Positions 63,954 through 64,000 of a stretch of DNA of 64,000 nt are shown one piece after another. The stretch lies in contig NZ_JBHMFC010000105.1 of the NCBI RefSeq assembly GCF_042427585.1, positions 132,775-196,774 on the forward strand, read 5' to 3'. How positions within the stretch are numbered: the stretch's first letter is position 1; each line of letters opens with the position of its first letter. Source of the stretch: Pseudalgibacter ostreae. Lineage in GTDB: Bacteria; Bacteroidota; Bacteroidia; Flavobacteriales; Flavobacteriaceae. A program made the translations under genes and the position numbers. Under the pieces are notes generated by a model. It was given only the letters and a program-made list of their open reading frames with translations, was not told the origin of the DNA and made no database searches.

Positions 63954-64000
63954 ATGCGTTTAATTTTCTCATTATTATTAGCTGTTTATCAGCGTTCCAT
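63954..64000 (+). CDS. Start of an open frame cut by the window end
   Basis: ATG 63954 opens a frame of 15 codons (MRLIFSLLLAVYQRS) running off the window. It is hydrophobic and could be a membrane protein or a signal sequence, but too little is present to name it. Confidence 0.3.
   Translation, partial: MRLIFSLLLAVYQRS

Overview
The window reads as chromosome of a marine-type member of Flavobacteriaceae (Bacteroidota). Signs in the sequence are low G+C, a SusC/SusD pair, a hybrid two-component regulator (HTCS), C-terminal type IX secretion (T9SS) sorting domains, many lipoproteins and promoters with a TTG / TAnnTTTG layout. No tRNA, rRNA, CRISPR array, insertion sequence or phage gene was seen.

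Layout. (1) 1-2835: an anomeric sugar kinase and a sugar-nucleotide pyrophosphorylase, divergent from a LacI-type regulator with two palindromes between them. (2) 3171-33187: a polysaccharide utilisation locus (PUL), all on the minus strand. In transcription order it holds HTCS, SusC, SusD, a DUF5017-like lipoprotein, a T9SS-exported PL8 lyase, a T9SS-exported multi-module binding protein, a GH88 unsaturated glucuronyl hydrolase, a sulfatase, a second PL8 lyase, a beta-helix protein, three more sulfatases, a YesU/DUF6250-like lipoprotein and a CBM9-like protein. Both PL8 proteins keep the four catalytic residues of chondroitinase ABC. With GH88 and four formylglycine-type sulfatases this predicts breakdown of a sulfated, uronic-acid-containing glycan of chondroitin/dermatan type. 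(3) 33509-37929: a GreA/Rnk-like factor and an overlapping operon of sigma-54 response regulator, histidine kinase and MscS channel. (4) 38072-44309: a GbsR/MarR-type regulator and an RND efflux operon. (5) 44615-45119: a GreA/GreB gene with a one-base frameshift. (6) 45501-53479: trimethylamine monooxygenase, an EamA transporter, and a run of stress or housekeeping genes headed by a double-META lipoprotein. (7) 53861-64000: an MFS exporter, glutamate-synthase-like flavoprotein, FUSC membrane protein, YeiH with a LysR regulator, glucuronate isomerase (uxaC) and a thioesterase.

How the genes work together. The surface lyase and binding protein would capture and cut the glycan, SusCD would import the oligosaccharides, and the periplasmic lyase, sulfatases and GH88 would finish them. 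UxaC could take glucuronate, and the kinase/pyrophosphorylase pair could take hexosamine; both links are inference.

The least expected signals are regulatory. A 15-bp element repeated at 22-bp spacing lies upstream of both susC and GH88 and is a candidate HTCS-binding site. An inverted repeat, TTAGTTCG-N8-CGAACTAA, lies exactly 3 bp upstream of the -7 element of both the GbsR/MarR gene and the META-lipoprotein operon, implying a shared regulator. A roughly 200-residue beta-rich module recurs in three successive PUL genes.
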